Shown here piece after piece: positions 41,341 to 50,588 of a stretch of 64,000 nt of DNA; the first letter of the stretch is position 1, and each line of letters begins with the position of its first letter. The stretch is from assembly GCA_036768475.1 (NCBI GenBank), contig DAIPMW010000002.1:248001-312000 (forward strand), given 5' to 3'. The notes beneath the pieces were generated by a model. That model was not told the origin of the DNA. It did not search any database and worked only from the letters and a program-made list of their open reading frames with translations. The DNA is from JAEUMD01 sp036768475 (GTDB lineage: Bacteria; Pseudomonadota; Alphaproteobacteria; Rhizobiales; Hyphomicrobiaceae). The position numbers were made by a program, and so were the translations under genes.

Positions 41341-43179
41341 ATGTGCGGTATCAACGGAATCTTCGCCTACCACTACGCGGCCAATCCGGTCGATCGTCGC
41401 GAGCTCGTGCGAACGCGCGACCACATGGCCGCCCGCGGCCCTGATGGCAAGGGCGAGTGGGTTGCAGGTGATGGACGCGTCGGTCTCGGCCATCGCCGTC
41501 TGTCGATCATCGATCTGGGCGAGAGCGGCGCGCAGCCGATGTCGAATCCCGAGGGAACGCTGGTCGTCACGTTCAATGGCGAGATCTACAACTATCGAGA
41601 GCTGCGGCGCCGGCTTGAGGCAAAAGGCTTCGTCTTCCGCAGTCAGTCGGATACCGAAGTGCTCTTGCACCTTTATGCCGACAAAGGCAGCGCAATGGTG
41701 CACGACCTTCGCGGTATGTTCGCGTTCGCGATCTGGGATGATAGAAAGCGGGAATTGTTTCTTGCGCGTGATCCATACGGCATCAAGCCGCTCTACTATG
41801 CCGACGATGGCTGGACGTTCCGTTTCGCCTCGCAGGTGAAGGCGCTGCTCGCTGGCGGCAACATCTCGCGCGATCCAGAGCCGGCAGGCCTGGTTGGGTT
41901 CTACCTGTTTGGCAGCGTGCCTGAGCCATATACGACCCATGCCGAGATCCGCGCGATCGGTGCGGGCACGTCGATGACGGTCGATTGCTGCGGCGCCAGC
42001 AGCGCGCGCCGTTACCACTCCATCAGCGCGCGGTATGTCGAAGCCGAGCAGGTCGCCTTGCGTCATATCGATGGAGAAGGTCAAAACCGAGCGACCGCGG
42101 CACTGATGGACAGCGTGCGCCATCACTTGGTTGCGGACGTACCCGTGGGCGCATTTCTATCGTCGGGAATAGATTCCGCAGCCCTGGTCGGTCTTATGCG
42201 TGACGCCGGCGCTTGCGACATCCAGACTGTTACGCTGGCCTTCGCAGAGTTCGAAGGACGCGCCGAGGATGAGGCACCGCTCGCGGCAGATATTGCGCGT
42301 CACTACGGTACGCAGCATACGACGCGGCGTATCACGGAAAGCGAGTTCGCGCGTGACTTGCCACGCATACTCGACGCGATGGATCAGCCGACGATTGATG
42401 GCGTCAACACCTGGTTCGTCAGCAAGGTGGCCCGCGAGTGCGGTCTGAAGGTAGCGATCTCCGGTCTGGGTGGCGACGAATTGTTTGGCGGCTACCCGAG
42501 CTTTCGAACGATCCCGCGCGCGGTTCAAATGCTGCGCTGGCCCTCCCGCATCCCCTTCGCAGGGAGTGCACTGAGGCATGTGCTCGCCGCTCCCATCGTT
42601 CGCGATCTGTTGCCAAATCCGAAACTTGCCGGGCTGCTGCAACTCGGTGGAACCTATCCCGGCGCCTGGATGCTTCAGCGCGGTCTGTTCATGCCCTGGG
42701 AGCTTGATTCCGTGCTCGAATGCGACATCCTTCGCGACGGACTGCGCCGCCTGCGTCCGCTCGATCATATTGCCGGGACGATGGATGCCGCGCCGCGCAC
42801 GCCGTTCGCACGGGTCGCGGCGATGGAATCGAGCCTTTACATGCGCAATCAGTTGCTGCGGGATGCCGATTGGGCCGGCATGGCACATTCAATCGAGATC
42901 CGTGTGCCACTGGTCGATTCGACGCTGCTGGATCGTGTGGCGCCGATCAACGTTTCCCGAGCGCGCAAACCCGGCAAGAGCCTGCTCGCAAATGCACCCT
43001 CGAAAGCTTTGCCCGATGCTGTCATCGCGCGCCGCAAGACTGGTTTCGTGACGCCGGTGGGCAACTGGCTCGAGCGCAACCCCGCCGGCCGGCTTCGCCA
43101 TTTCTCTGAAATCGCAAGTCTCAAACAGTCCCGTTGCCCGTGGGCGAGGCGCTGGGCCTACAGCGTTGCGGCTGCGTGA
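41341..43179 (+). CDS. asnB: Asparagine synthase (glutamine-hydrolysing) family protein
   Basis: This 612-residue protein has the class II amidotransferase domain with Cys2 as nucleophile (MCGINGIFAYHY), MAARGPDGKGEW, VGLGHRRLSIIDL and VTFNGEIYNYRELR. The synthetase domain has the PP-loop DVPVGAFLSSGIDSAALVGL and the later ISGLGGDELFGGYPSF. In polysaccharide clusters such proteins often amidate uronic acids or other carboxylates rather than make free asparagine. With the UDP-glucuronate pathway present, amidation of a uronic acid is possible (inference). The C-terminal end differs from standard AsnB. GT gene starts 17 bases after its stop. Confidence 0.9.
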   Translation: MCGINGIFAYHYAANPVDRRELVRTRDHMAARGPDGKGEWVAGDGRVGLGHRRLSIIDLGESGAQPMSNPEGTLVVTFNGEIYNYRELRRRLEAKGFVFRSQSDTEVLLHLYADKGSAMVHDLRGMFAFAIWDDRKRELFLARDPYGIKPLYYADDGWTFRFASQVKALLAGGNISRDPEPAGLVGFYLFGSVPEPYTTHAEIRAIGAGTSMTVDCCGASSARRYHSISARYVEAEQVALRHIDGEGQNRATAALMDSVRHHLVADVPVGAFLSSGIDSAALVGLMRDAGACDIQTVTLAFAEFEGRAEDEAPLAADIARHYGTQHTTRRITESEFARDLPRILDAMDQPTIDGVNTWFVSKVARECGLKVAISGLGGDELFGGYPSFRTIPRAVQMLRWPSRIPFAGSALRHVLAAPIVRDLLPNPKLAGLLQLGGTYPGAWMLQRGLFMPWELDSVLECDILRDGLRRLRPLDHIAGTMDAAPRTPFARVAAMESSLYMRNQLLRDADWAGMAHSIEIRVPLVDSTLLDRVAPINVSRARKPGKSLLANAPSKALPDAVIARRKTGFVTPVGNWLERNPAGRLRHFSEIASLKQSRCPWARRWAYSVAAA

Positions 43180-43195
43180 GCTTGGCGGCCTGGCG

Positions 43196-44275
43196 ATGAA
43201 CATCCTCGCATTGATTACAGACGGCTTCGGAGGCGATGGCGGCATTGCCCGCTATAACCGCGACCTTCTTGCTGCACTGTCCGCGAGCGGCGACGTGCAC
43301 AAGGTCGTTGCCATTCCCCGCCACTCTCCTGGTGCATCCGAGCCCTTGCCGCCAAAGGTGATCCAGACGCAGGCCATAGGCGGGCGTCGCGCTTACGCCA
43401 TGGCGGCGTTGCGTACAGCAAGGCAGGAAGGCGCCTTCGATGTCATCTTTTGCGGCCATCTCTATATGGCACCTCTGGCTGCCTTGTTGAGCACGTCACT
43501 GCGTATGCGACTGTGGCTGCAACTGCACGGAATCGAGGCATGGAGGGCGCCCGGAACCCTTGTGCGAAGATCGATTGCGGGTGCATCGCTGGTCACCAGC
43601 GTCAGCCGCTTCACGCGACATCGATTTCTGGCATGGGCAGATGTGCCGCGCGAGACCGTGCGTGTGCTCCCCAACACCTTTGACGCCGCGTTCACGCCGG
43701 GCGAGCGTCCACAAGGGCTTGCTCGCCGATTGGATGTCGAGGGCCGCAAGGTGATCCTGACGGTGTCGCGATTGGACGAACGCGAGCGCTACAAGGGCCA
43801 TGACCGTGTGCTCGCCGCGCTTGCGCGTGCACTCGCGAGCCATCCTGATGCCGTATTCGTCATCGTCGGCGATGGCGGCGATCGCCAGCGCCTCGCCGAC
43901 ATGGCTCAAGAATTGGGACTTGCAGCACATGTCCGCTTCGTCGGCCACGTGCCGGGCGACGAACTCGCTGACTACTATCGTCTTGCAGATCTGTTCGTGA
44001 TGCCGAGCACGGGCGAGGGTTTCGGTATCGTGTTTCTAGAGGCGGCAGCCGCCGGTCTGCCGGTTATCGGCGGGAATTGCGACGGCAGTGTCGATGCGCT
44101 TGCCGATGGTGCCATTGGCACGGTGGTCAACCCGCTACGGATTGAAGAGATTGCTGAAGCGATAGTTGCCGGTCTGGGACGCGGCCGCATGACAGCCCCG
44201 GGAGCGCTCGCGCGCTTTTCGCGTAGCAACTTCGCGGCGCATGTCAGCGCGCTGGTGAAGCCATTGGCGGCATGA
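43196..44275 (+). CDS. Glycosyltransferase family 4 protein
   Basis: This 359-residue GT-B protein begins MNILALITDGFGGDGGIARY, with the Gly-rich acceptor loop, and has LWLQLHGIEAWR in the N-domain. The C-domain has VILTVSRLDERERYKGHDR, FVIVGDGGDRQRLADMAQEL and MPSTGEGFGIVFLEAAAAGL, with the E-x7-E nucleotide-sugar motif. GT4 enzymes transfer from a nucleotide sugar with retention. ATG at 43196 was chosen over an in-frame upstream codon at 43166 that overlaps asnB. Its stop overlaps the next start by 4 bases. Confidence 0.9.
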   Translation: MNILALITDGFGGDGGIARYNRDLLAALSASGDVHKVVAIPRHSPGASEPLPPKVIQTQAIGGRRAYAMAALRTARQEGAFDVIFCGHLYMAPLAALLSTSLRMRLWLQLHGIEAWRAPGTLVRRSIAGASLVTSVSRFTRHRFLAWADVPRETVRVLPNTFDAAFTPGERPQGLARRLDVEGRKVILTVSRLDERERYKGHDRVLAALARALASHPDAVFVIVGDGGDRQRLADMAQELGLAAHVRFVGHVPGDELADYYRLADLFVMPSTGEGFGIVFLEAAAAGLPVIGGNCDGSVDALADGAIGTVVNPLRIEEIAEAIVAGLGRGRMTAPGALARFSRSNFAAHVSALVKPLAA

Positions 44276-45336
44276 TGATGGGTTCCAGTCTAGCACCACG
44301 AAGCGTGGATATGGCTGCAAGCGCCGATTCGGCGGGCGTTAATGCATCGTCGGCGGCCAGCCACTGCGTCATCGTTTCGCCTGCGGAAATGGGCGGTGTC
44401 CGCGATTACGCAGACATGATCGCGCTAGCGACTGGCGCATCGTTAGCGATTTTCACGGATGGTCGCATTATCCCGGTGCGCGGCAATTGTGATGGATGCG
44501 GGACCATCTATCTGCAGATGTCGGGTTACGGGTACGAGAAACGCGGTGTGCCATTGGCGCTGCTCGCATGGTTACGCAGACAGAAGCGGGCGGGAAAACG
44601 TATCGGTGTCTTCTTCCACGAGCTTTATGCATTCGGTCCACCCTGGACATCGTCGTTCTGGCTCTCGCCTGCACAGCGCTATATTGCCGCCGCTTCTGCG
44701 CAATTGAGCGACTACTGGTTGACCAATCGTCAGGCAACCGCAGACTGGCTCTTGCGCTGGACGGGCCAGCGTCCTCACGCGGTTCTGCCTACCCCGTCCA
44801 ATGTGGGCGAGCAGGAAAACTACCCGCTTGATAAGCAGAAACGGTTCGTCGTGTTCGGAACCCCGGAACTGCGGGAGAGGACATACCGGCACGCGGGCAC
44901 GGCATTGTTCGATTGGGCCTGCCAGAACGGATTTGAGATCCATGACATCGGTTCCCCGATTACAAATTCGCAGATCGCCAGCCAGATTTCGCATGGACGC
45001 GTCATCGAGCATGGGCGGCTAGAGGTTGAGGCACTGGGATCGTTCCTGTCGGACACGGCGCTTGGAGCAGTGGCCTATCCTCCTGCGTATGCCGCCAAGA
45101 GCAGCGTACTTGCTGCCTACTGCGCCAACGGGGTCTGTCCGGTGATCTATTGGCATACCCACACCGACCACGACGGGTTGGTCGCTGGAAAGAACTACGT
45201 CGGCCACCTGTCCGTTGCGGATCGTGCAGAGGGGGGGTGGACGTCAATCGGACGCGCGGCATTCGACTGGTATAGGCAGCATCGGACGCTGCGTCACATT
45301 GAAGGCTTCCTCGCCTTGGAGGCGGGAGAAGCGTGA
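44272..45336 (+). CDS. Putative glycosyltransferase, GT-B-like
   Basis: This 354-residue protein has a weakly conserved N-terminus and then SHCVIVSPAEMGGVRDYADM, a nucleotide/acceptor start like GT1/GT4 proteins. FFHELYAFGPPWTSSFWLSP and LSDYWLTNRQATADWL lie in the centre and DTALGAVAYPPAYAAKSSVL near the C-terminal end, where a sugar-nucleotide site would lie. No clear E-x7-E motif is seen, so the retaining GT4 class is not firm. ATG at 44272 overlaps the preceding stop by 4 bases, and the next gene overlaps in turn by 4, so it is one coupled unit. Function inferred mostly from context. Confidence 0.65.
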   Translation: MMMGSSLAPRSVDMAASADSAGVNASSAASHCVIVSPAEMGGVRDYADMIALATGASLAIFTDGRIIPVRGNCDGCGTIYLQMSGYGYEKRGVPLALLAWLRRQKRAGKRIGVFFHELYAFGPPWTSSFWLSPAQRYIAAASAQLSDYWLTNRQATADWLLRWTGQRPHAVLPTPSNVGEQENYPLDKQKRFVVFGTPELRERTYRHAGTALFDWACQNGFEIHDIGSPITNSQIASQISHGRVIEHGRLEVEALGSFLSDTALGAVAYPPAYAAKSSVLAAYCANGVCPVIYWHTHTDHDGLVAGKNYVGHLSVADRAEGGWTSIGRAAFDWYRQHRTLRHIEGFLALEAGEA

Positions 45337-45995
45337 GCACAATGATCTTCCTTTGGCGGCATCGTGAGCGGCCGGACACATTCCGCAGATGGCTTGTGGT
45401 GTGGGCTAAGCGGACGCTTCAATGTGTGGCTTTACTTCGGGCTCAAGCCCGCAGTTCACGACTGAAGTGGAGTGGGGCCACGATCGGCGATCTGACCGTG
45501 ATCGGGGAGGCGGAGATTTCCGGCCCGGCCCGCAATCTGGTGATAGCCGATGAGGTAACACTCGGGTGCTGCGAAATCAGCCTGCATGCCCGCGTCGAGA
45601 TCGGCCGGCGTGCCGTGGTGAATGATGGAGCGGTTCTTTTGACCGGTTCGCATGCATTGCGCTCGTCGGACTGGCGCCTCTGCACTGCTCCCATAACCAT
45701 CGGTGAGTATGCCTGGATTGCTCAAAACGCCATTATCCTGCCAGGCGTCTCAATCGGACGCGGCGCAGTCGTGGGTGCGGGAACTGTCGTGCGCGAAAAC
45801 GTCCCGGACTATGCATTGGCGATAGGAAATCCAGCCAGCATAATTGTTGGAAAGCGACAGCCAGTGCTCGCATATTCACCGGTTCGCGGCATCGCGGCAT
45901 ACGAAGCATGGCTAGGTCCGGTAAAGGAACAGAACGGTGCGCACGCGGGTCTGACGTGCAACGCAGTGGATGCCTGCGATGCGTCGCATCAGTAG
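45333..45995 (+). CDS. Left-handed beta-helix acyltransferase (WcaF-like)
   Basis: This 220-residue protein has hexapeptide-repeat strands: ISGPARNLVIADEVTLGCCE, ISLHARVEIGRRAVVNDGAV, APITIGEYAWIAQNAIILPG and VSIGRGAVVGAGTVVRENVP. YALAIGNPASIIVGKR is the classic end of the helix in WcaF/NodL-type acetyltransferases. HALRSSDWRLCTAPI holds the likely catalytic histidine. It probably acetylates a sugar of the polymer using acetyl-CoA. GTG at 45333 overlaps the preceding stop by 4 bases. The tail overlaps the next gene's possible start by 26 bases. Confidence 0.87.
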   Translation: MSTMIFLWRHRERPDTFRRWLVVWAKRTLQCVALLRAQARSSRLKWSGATIGDLTVIGEAEISGPARNLVIADEVTLGCCEISLHARVEIGRRAVVNDGAVLLTGSHALRSSDWRLCTAPITIGEYAWIAQNAIILPGVSIGRGAVVGAGTVVRENVPDYALAIGNPASIIVGKRQPVLAYSPVRGIAAYEAWLGPVKEQNGAHAGLTCNAVDACDASHQ

Positions 45996-47400
45996 ATATC
46001 CGGCTTTGCCGCCGCCTGTGTCAGGTCGCCCCGAGTTCCTCCGGGCGCACCGATCGCAGGACATGGTGACGAGAATTGCAGCCTGGGTCCTGATCACATT
46101 TCTGATCTTGGTGATCTATGATGGCGCAATTCGCAAGTGGCTTCTTCCCGGCGCACATTCGGCAATCTTTATCTTGAAGGATGCCATTCTCTTTGCCGGC
46201 ATCTTGACGGTCGTCGCCGTTGGCCGGGCAGGGCAATCGTGGCGGTTGCCAGCCTACATGAATGTTGCCTTGGGGCTTTATGCGGTCTGGGTTCTCGTGC
46301 AAGTCGCCAATCCGCATTTGCCCAATATGGCGGTGGGAGTCTGGGGCGCGAAAGCGCACTTGCTCTATGCAGGACTGATCCTGCTGTTGCCGCTGGCGAT
46401 GGCGAGCACGAAAAAATCGAGCATCGAGCTTATGGAATGGGCTTATCCTTGGATTGTCATTCCGGTCTGCGCGCTTGCTGTGCTCCAGGTGAATTCGCCA
46501 GCGGACAGCTTTTTGAACAAGCAACTTGATGACAGCATGGAGGCGATGGCCTTCTTCGGAGAGCAAAATCTTATCCGTGTCAGTGGCACATTTTCGTATC
46601 TCTCCGGAATGGCCAGCTTTCAGCAGGTCATGGGCGGTCTCGGTATAGGGCTTCTGCTTCTGGGGCGTCGCTCGCCGGCCTTCCTCGCGGGCCTCGCCGG
46701 CGTAGGATTTTCGCTGCCGACCACCGGGTCTCGTGGTGTCATTGTCTTCGTTGCTGCAACGTCTGCGGTGTATTTGACGGCGGCCATCTTGGTCGGCTCC
46801 AGAGTGATGCGAATTAACGCGGCGCGGAATGCCTTGGCCGTTATTGCGGTTCTGGCCATCGTTGTTCTGCTGAGCCAGATCGTGGTGCCGGAAGCCTGGG
46901 AAGCACTTTATGAACGGCACATCGAGAACCAGGAGGAAGGAGAAGCGCGCGTTGTGCACACACTCACCGATGCATTCACCTTCGTTGACATTTCCGGCCT
47001 CACCGGATTCGGTTCTGGGGCCGCAAACTTCGGTGCTGTGGCACTCACCCCCAACGTCGTGCCGTTTTCGTGGCTGCCCATCGGGCAAGCGTTCGAGAAT
47101 GAGCAGGGAAGAATTGTCTTGGAACTCGGCATAGTAGGGTTCGTGCTCAGCATGCTGCTCCGGTTTTCGATACTGTTGTGGTCGTGCTGGGCATTGTGGT
47201 TTGGCCGGAGTTGGAGCTCGCGCGCCGCCGGGTTCCTTGGTCTGCCTTTCTTCGCTGCCGGCCTTTATCAAGGCGCGGGCGTTTTTGCGCATCCCCTGCT
47301 TGCAGCCGCATATTGGTTTTTCGTAGCACTGCTTGCGATGGCACACGCCGAGGACGAGGCGTTGTCCCGACCGCGCCAGCGGAGGGTAATACGGCGATGA
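45970..47400 (+). CDS. O-antigen polymerase/ligase-like membrane protein (Wzy/WaaL type)
   Basis: This 476-residue protein has about ten to twelve transmembrane helices, including ITFLILVIYDGAIRKWLLPG, LLYAGLILLLPLAMA, MGGLGIGLLLLGRRSPAFLA and AVIAVLAIVVLLSQIVVPEA. A large periplasmic loop around ENQEEGEARVVHTLTDAFTF carries acidic and His residues, and TTGSRGVIVFV resembles the conserved SRG segment of the Wzy_C family. The start is unclear: 45970, 45979 or 46063 (MVTRIAAW) are all possible, and the last would avoid overlap with the acetyltransferase. It may polymerise repeat units or ligate them to lipid A core. Confidence 0.75.
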   Translation: MPAMRRISRYPALPPPVSGRPEFLRAHRSQDMVTRIAAWVLITFLILVIYDGAIRKWLLPGAHSAIFILKDAILFAGILTVVAVGRAGQSWRLPAYMNVALGLYAVWVLVQVANPHLPNMAVGVWGAKAHLLYAGLILLLPLAMASTKKSSIELMEWAYPWIVIPVCALAVLQVNSPADSFLNKQLDDSMEAMAFFGEQNLIRVSGTFSYLSGMASFQQVMGGLGIGLLLLGRRSPAFLAGLAGVGFSLPTTGSRGVIVFVAATSAVYLTAAILVGSRVMRINAARNALAVIAVLAIVVLLSQIVVPEAWEALYERHIENQEEGEARVVHTLTDAFTFVDISGLTGFGSGAANFGAVALTPNVVPFSWLPIGQAFENEQGRIVLELGIVGFVLSMLLRFSILLWSCWALWFGRSWSSRAAGFLGLPFFAAGLYQGAGVFAHPLLAAAYWFFVALLAMAHAEDEALSRPRQRRVIRR

Positions 47401-48614
47401 AGGTAGTTGTCACGCATTCGGGTCTCCAGCACGCCAACCATCTTGCTCAGGCTCTCTATGAATGCGACAACCTGCTGCACCTGATCACCGGAATGCCGCT
47501 GGTGGGTGACGACAGGTGTTCGCCATTGGCGGGAATGTTCGGGAACCGAGTAAAATCAACACCAATTCCAATGAGCTTGCGCAGCCACTATCCCGTCTTC
47601 CCTCTGCTTGAGAGAACGGCGACCAAATTTCTGCCCAACCGCATATCAAAGGCCGTGTCGCATCGGCTGGATCACGTCTTTGATAGCTTTGTGGCAGGGC
47701 AGGTGGAAAGGTTTCGGCCAGATGTCGTGGTCTGCTATGAAAATGCAGCACGCTTGACATTCAAGGCAGCAAGACGAGTTGGCGCCGTATGTGTGCTGGA
47801 TGCCGCATCAATTCACTATCGGGCTGCCAATAGCGTTTACGGCTCAGATCTGGAATCCGACCCGGAATGGGTCAACGCGCAGAAGAAAGCAGAAATAGAA
47901 AGCGCGAACGCAATCCTGACGTGCTCCGATTTCGCCGGCGAAACTTATATATCCGCAGGCGTGCCGGCATCGAAAGTGCATTCTTGTTGGCTTGGCACCG
48001 AGCTTCCCGTTCAAAAGCGAGCGGCGTCACCAGAGAAGGCACCGCTACGGCTCATCTACATCGGTACATTGATGAGGCGAAAAGGCGCCGACATACTGCT
48101 CGACGTTGTCGAGCAACTGTCCAGGAATGAATTGGACCTGACCCTGACAATCGTCGGCGGAATTGCAGAAGCAGATCTCGCAGAGCGTGCCCGTACCCTA
48201 CCAGCAGTGACACTGGAGAGGTTCACGCCGAAGCCCGCGCTGTTCGATCTGATTGCACGTCACGATTGCCTCGTGCTGCCCTCCCGTTTCGATTCATTCG
48301 GAATGGTCGTTCCCGAGGCGATGGCGGTCGGCGTGCCGGCGATGGTTTCCGATCGCGTGGGTGCCAAAATGATCATCGAGCAGCATCGGGACGCTGGCTG
48401 GGTCGTGCCACTGTCAAGGGCGGCTTGGGCAGAGGCCATCAGGGAGATCGCGGCCAACCGATCGCGGCTGCGCGGTGCTGGTGCCGCAGCACGAATTGCT
48501 GCGCGCGATTTCACATGGACGGCATACAGACAAAGGGTCACCAGTCTCTTGCGCGCGATTTATGAGGGCGTGCATGCAAGCGCGACAGGTGTGGCTCGGA
48601 TCGATGCCGCATAA
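47397..48614 (+). CDS. Glycosyltransferase family 4 protein
   Basis: This 405-residue GT-B protein starts MKVVVTHSGLQHANHLAQAL. The acceptor domain has VVVCYENAARLTFKAARRVG and LDAASIHYRAANS; the donor domain has LRLIYIGTLMRRKGADILLD, LTLTIVGGIAEADLAERART and LVLPSRFDSFGMVVPEAMAV, the last with the retaining-GT glutamates. ATG at 47397 overlaps the preceding stop by 4 bases. Donor and acceptor sugars are not predictable. Confidence 0.88.
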   Translation: MKVVVTHSGLQHANHLAQALYECDNLLHLITGMPLVGDDRCSPLAGMFGNRVKSTPIPMSLRSHYPVFPLLERTATKFLPNRISKAVSHRLDHVFDSFVAGQVERFRPDVVVCYENAARLTFKAARRVGAVCVLDAASIHYRAANSVYGSDLESDPEWVNAQKKAEIESANAILTCSDFAGETYISAGVPASKVHSCWLGTELPVQKRAASPEKAPLRLIYIGTLMRRKGADILLDVVEQLSRNELDLTLTIVGGIAEADLAERARTLPAVTLERFTPKPALFDLIARHDCLVLPSRFDSFGMVVPEAMAVGVPAMVSDRVGAKMIIEQHRDAGWVVPLSRAAWAEAIREIAANRSRLRGAGAAARIAARDFTWTAYRQRVTSLLRAIYEGVHASATGVARIDAA

Positions 48615-48639
48615 GCTTTCAGACAGGATCTTTTGAAGC

Positions 48640-49809
48640 GTGCGTATACTCCACGTAATCCCGTCGGTATCGCCTGTTCATGGCGGTCCGAGCCGCGCGA
48701 TTGTCGACATGGAGCGCACCCTTGCACGTGCTGGAGTCGCGGTGACGACGTTGACGACGGATGATGACGGGCCCGGACGGCGTTTCGCCAAGGCGCCACA
48801 GTCTCCGGACTCGGGGGTCGAGCGTGTCTACTGCCGAAAATGGACGGAATTCTATAAGACGTCACCGGGTCTTGTTGTCTGGCTGATGCGTAACGTACAC
48901 CGCTATGACGTCGTTCACATTCATGCACTGTTCTCGTTCTCGAGCGTTGCCGCTGCACTGGTCGCATACTTGCGCGGTGTGCCCTATGTGGTGCGCCCAC
49001 TGGGAACGCTATCGAGGTATGGAATGACCATGCGGCGGCGCGGGTTGAAAGAGCTGTCGTTTTCTCTCATCGAAAGCCGCATTTTGCGACATGCGGCCGC
49101 TGTACATTGCACGAGTCGTCTGGAGCAGGAGGAGGCCGAGGCACTCGGTGTGGCTATGCACGCGGTTATCGTGCCACTCGGCATCGAGGCTGCCTGGCCT
49201 GCGAGCCACGCTGGCACATCGGGTCAATCGGCAACGCGCGCGGCCTCGACCATCCTGTATCTCTCCCGCCTCGACCCGAAGAAAAATCTCGAAGGTCTTC
49301 TTCATGCAATGGCCGAACTGCGAACATGCCATCCTGACCTCATTTTAGAGGTCGCAGGTAGCGGCGACGGCGCTTACGTACAACGGCTCAAACAACTGGC
49401 ACGCGATATCGGCGTGTTCGAGAGGGTTCGCTGGCTGGGTCACGTCGAAGGGGAGGATAAGGTTGCGGCCTTCGAACGAGCGGACATTTTCGTGCTGCCA
49501 TCCCACTCAGAGAACTTCGGAATTGCCCCTGTGGAAGCACTACTGGCAGGCTTGCCGTGTGTATTGGGTCGCGGCGTTGCGATTGCAGATGACGTCGAAC
49601 GCGCCGGAGCCGGCGTGGCTGTCGACGTGACGCCAACGGCGATTGCCACGGCAGTAGCATCCATGTTGGAGAACGAGGCCGAACGGGTTCGTATGGGCGC
49701 GAACGCGCGCAGGATAGCGATTGGGGAGTATTCCTTGGCAACTATGGGGCGGCGGCTGGTCGACCTTTACGCTCAGATAGCCCGATCCGAAAAGGTGGCT
49801 TACGCATGA
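48640..49809 (+). CDS. Glycosyltransferase family 4 protein
   Basis: This 389-residue protein begins MRILHVIPSVSPVHGGPSRA (Gly-rich acceptor loop), with DVVHIHALFSFSSVAAAL and VRPLGTLSRYGMTM. The C-domain has ILYLSRLDPKKNLEGLLHAM, LEVAGSGDGAYVQRLKQLA and FVLPSHSENFGIAPVEALLA with the paired glutamates. It resembles mannosyl- and glucosyltransferases that start PSVSPVHGG. GTG at 48640 is used as start. Its end overlaps the next gene by 4 bases. Confidence 0.9.
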   Translation: MRILHVIPSVSPVHGGPSRAIVDMERTLARAGVAVTTLTTDDDGPGRRFAKAPQSPDSGVERVYCRKWTEFYKTSPGLVVWLMRNVHRYDVVHIHALFSFSSVAAALVAYLRGVPYVVRPLGTLSRYGMTMRRRGLKELSFSLIESRILRHAAAVHCTSRLEQEEAEALGVAMHAVIVPLGIEAAWPASHAGTSGQSATRAASTILYLSRLDPKKNLEGLLHAMAELRTCHPDLILEVAGSGDGAYVQRLKQLARDIGVFERVRWLGHVEGEDKVAAFERADIFVLPSHSENFGIAPVEALLAGLPCVLGRGVAIADDVERAGAGVAVDVTPTAIATAVASMLENEAERVRMGANARRIAIGEYSLATMGRRLVDLYAQIARSEKVAYA

Positions 49810-50585
49810 ACGTGATGGACGACATCAGCGTTCTGATCCTTACCTACAACGAGGAAGACAACATCGGTCGTACGTTGTCGGCCCTGACCGGCTTTCCTGA
49901 GATCGTGATCGTCGATAGCAACAGCACAGATCAGACCGCAGAGATCGTAGCGCGATTTCCTAATGCACGCCTTGTCGCCCGCGCCTTCGATAATCATGCG
50001 GCCCAGTGGAACTATGGCCTTGCCCAGTGCAACCGGAGTTGGATACTTGCACTTGATGCCGACTACGTCGTGTCGCCAGAGCTCATCGACGAAATCCGCC
50101 ATCTGGGTCCGCTCGGTGACATCAGCGGATATCGGATCGGCTTCCGATACTGCATTCATGGAAGGCCACTGCGCGGTACGCTCTATCCCCCTGTCGTCGC
50201 ATTCTACCGGCGCGAGCGCGCTTACTATGTACAACATGGCCATACACAACGCGCGATCATCGATGGTCGCGTGGATGAGATGAAGGCCCGCATCGACCAT
50301 GACGATCGCAAACCGCTCGCTCGGTGGATTGCATCGCAGCAGAAATACGCACGCCTGGAGATGGACCATATTCTGGCGCAGCCGCGCAAGAACCGGCGTC
50401 GTATCGATCGCATCCGCCTTTTGGGCTGGGCGGCGCCACCGTTGGTTTTCATCTATACGCTTTTCGTAAAGGGTTGCCTGTTGGACGGCAGACCTGGCTG
50501 GTTCTACACGCTCCAGCGCACGGTCGCAGAGTGCATGATGGCGCTCGATCTGATCGAACGCAGGTTGCGAGAGAGGAGTCGTTGA
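49806..50585 (+). CDS. Glycosyltransferase family 2 protein
   Basis: This 259-residue GT-A protein begins DISVLILTYNEEDNIGRTLS, followed by FPEIVIVDSNSTDQTAEIVA and WILALDADYVVSPELIDEI (DxD-like DAD). It resembles the WaaE/KdtX group of short family 2 enzymes that act on LPS core or O-units. The C-terminal part has Arg-rich segments and a hydrophobic stretch (LLGWAAPPLVFIYTLFVKG) that may associate with the membrane. Upstream overlap is 4 bases; the Wzm gene follows after 3 bases. Confidence 0.9.
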   Translation: MNVMDDISVLILTYNEEDNIGRTLSALTGFPEIVIVDSNSTDQTAEIVARFPNARLVARAFDNHAAQWNYGLAQCNRSWILALDADYVVSPELIDEIRHLGPLGDISGYRIGFRYCIHGRPLRGTLYPPVVAFYRRERAYYVQHGHTQRAIIDGRVDEMKARIDHDDRKPLARWIASQQKYARLEMDHILAQPRKNRRRIDRIRLLGWAAPPLVFIYTLFVKGCLLDGRPGWFYTLQRTVAECMMALDLIERRLRERSR

Positions 50586-50588
50586 GCA

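Noticed and set aside
46021..47346. Long minus-strand open frame (441 codons) opposite the Wzy-like gene
   Set aside because: Composition is Arg/His/Gln-rich without hydrophobic or domain pattern, and it has no ribosome site; it mirrors the codon bias of the real membrane protein gene.
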